Assembly: GCF_014058425.1 (NCBI RefSeq)
Contig: NZ_CP049366.1
Location: 930,001 to 994,000 of the forward strand
Direction of reading: 5' to 3'
Origin: Companilactobacillus pabuli
GTDB lineage: Bacteria > Bacillota > Bacilli > Lactobacillales > Lactobacillaceae
DNA: 64,000 nucleotides
A program made the position numbers and the translations under genes. This document shows positions 63,856 to 64,000 of this stretch, in pieces (the first letter of the stretch is position 1; the number at the start of each line of letters is the position of its first letter). The notes under the pieces are model-generated. The model was given only the letters and a program-made list of their open reading frames with translations, was not told the origin of the DNA and searched no databases.

Positions 63856-63897
63856 ACAGAGTCTCATGATTTTTCAATTCATGGGACTCTATTTTTG
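63856..63897 (+). terminator. Terminator after the LacX-like gene
   Basis: AGAGTCTCATGA (63858-63869) with TCATGGGACTCT (63879-63890), one G-U pair, then ATTTTT. Confidence 0.88.
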
Positions 63898-63925
63898 TGT
63901 CTAATAAAAAAATGTTCGTACGAGA

Positions 63926-63983
63926 TGTTATAACAAGTGATTGAGGATATTTTTGGGTAAGCGATTACATATAGGGGTATACT
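63926..63983 (+). promoter_or_regulatory. Operator-rich promoter of the next gene off the edge
   Basis: GGTAAGCGATTACA (63956-63969; reverse TGTAATCGCTTACC) matches the cre consensus at 13 of 14 positions. TATACT at 63978-63983 is a likely -10. Upstream are the palindromes TGTTATAACA (63926-63935) and TCGTACGA (63916-63923), possible sites for a second regulator. The gene itself is outside the window. Confidence 0.45.
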
Positions 63984-64000
63984 GGGAATATAGATAAGGT

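Overview
The window is a stretch of chromosome from a low-GC Gram-positive bacterium, almost certainly a member of the Lactobacillaceae. I infer this from AT-rich intergenic DNA, strong AGGAGG-type ribosome binding sites, a cysteine-free ribosomal protein L32, a thymidylate synthase of the long L. casei type (316 aa), a secreted protein with SLAP surface-layer repeats, a WxL-type surface protein, and the order topA-xerC-hslV-hslU. Adjacent pfkA and pyk point to Embden-Meyerhof glycolysis, so a homofermentative or facultatively heterofermentative species. I cannot name the species from this sequence alone.

Layout. 0-4.3 kb: the end of an unknown gene, small ORFs, a cytosolic protein of unknown function, then uvrC and map. 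4.3-8.4 kb: a SLAP-domain secreted protein, an orphan galactitol-type PTS IIC and a GNAT acetyltransferase. 8.4-12.1 kb: the fructose operon fruR-fruK-fruA on the minus strand. 12.3-18.7 kb: obgE, an OatA-like O-acetyltransferase, rnz, an SDR, a LapA-like protein, rpmF and a lipoprotein. 18.7-19.0 kb: a gene-free stretch full of inverted repeats. 19-26.5 kb: dnaE, pfkA, pyk and a GalT-like DUF4931 protein. 26.6-33.4 kb: a zinc alcohol dehydrogenase, the cvfB-xerD-ribT-scpA-scpB-rluB cluster, then an FMN riboswitch and ribU. 33.5-38.4 kb: a LysM membrane protein, cmk, der, hup and a TPR protein. 38.4-44.9 kb: a T-box leader, a 37-codon micro-ORF, an NhaC-family antiporter, a large WxL/lectin-like surface protein and a ROK kinase. 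44.9-48.5 kb: small proteins and cca. 48.5-57.9 kb: a Uup-type ABC-F protein, thyA-dfrA, a hemolysin III homologue, degV, an SGNH hydrolase/YpmS/YozE/RbgA/RNase HII cluster and dprA. 58-63.8 kb: topA, xerC, hslVU and a LacX-like mutarotase.

Most of the window is housekeeping: DNA repair and replication, chromosome segregation (ScpAB, XerCD), ribosome biogenesis (Obg, Der, RbgA, RluB), folate/dTMP synthesis and glycolysis. Regulation that can be read directly includes an FMN riboswitch, a T-box, several terminator-like hairpins placed between a promoter and its gene (cvfB, ABC-F) or across a ribosome binding site (dprA), repeated FruR-type operator candidates, and five good matches to the CcpA cre consensus.

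I found no tRNA, rRNA, CRISPR array, intact insertion sequence or prophage. The least explained parts are the folded element near 18.7-18.9 kb, the T-box/micro-ORF/NhaC unit, and several short unrecognised proteins.
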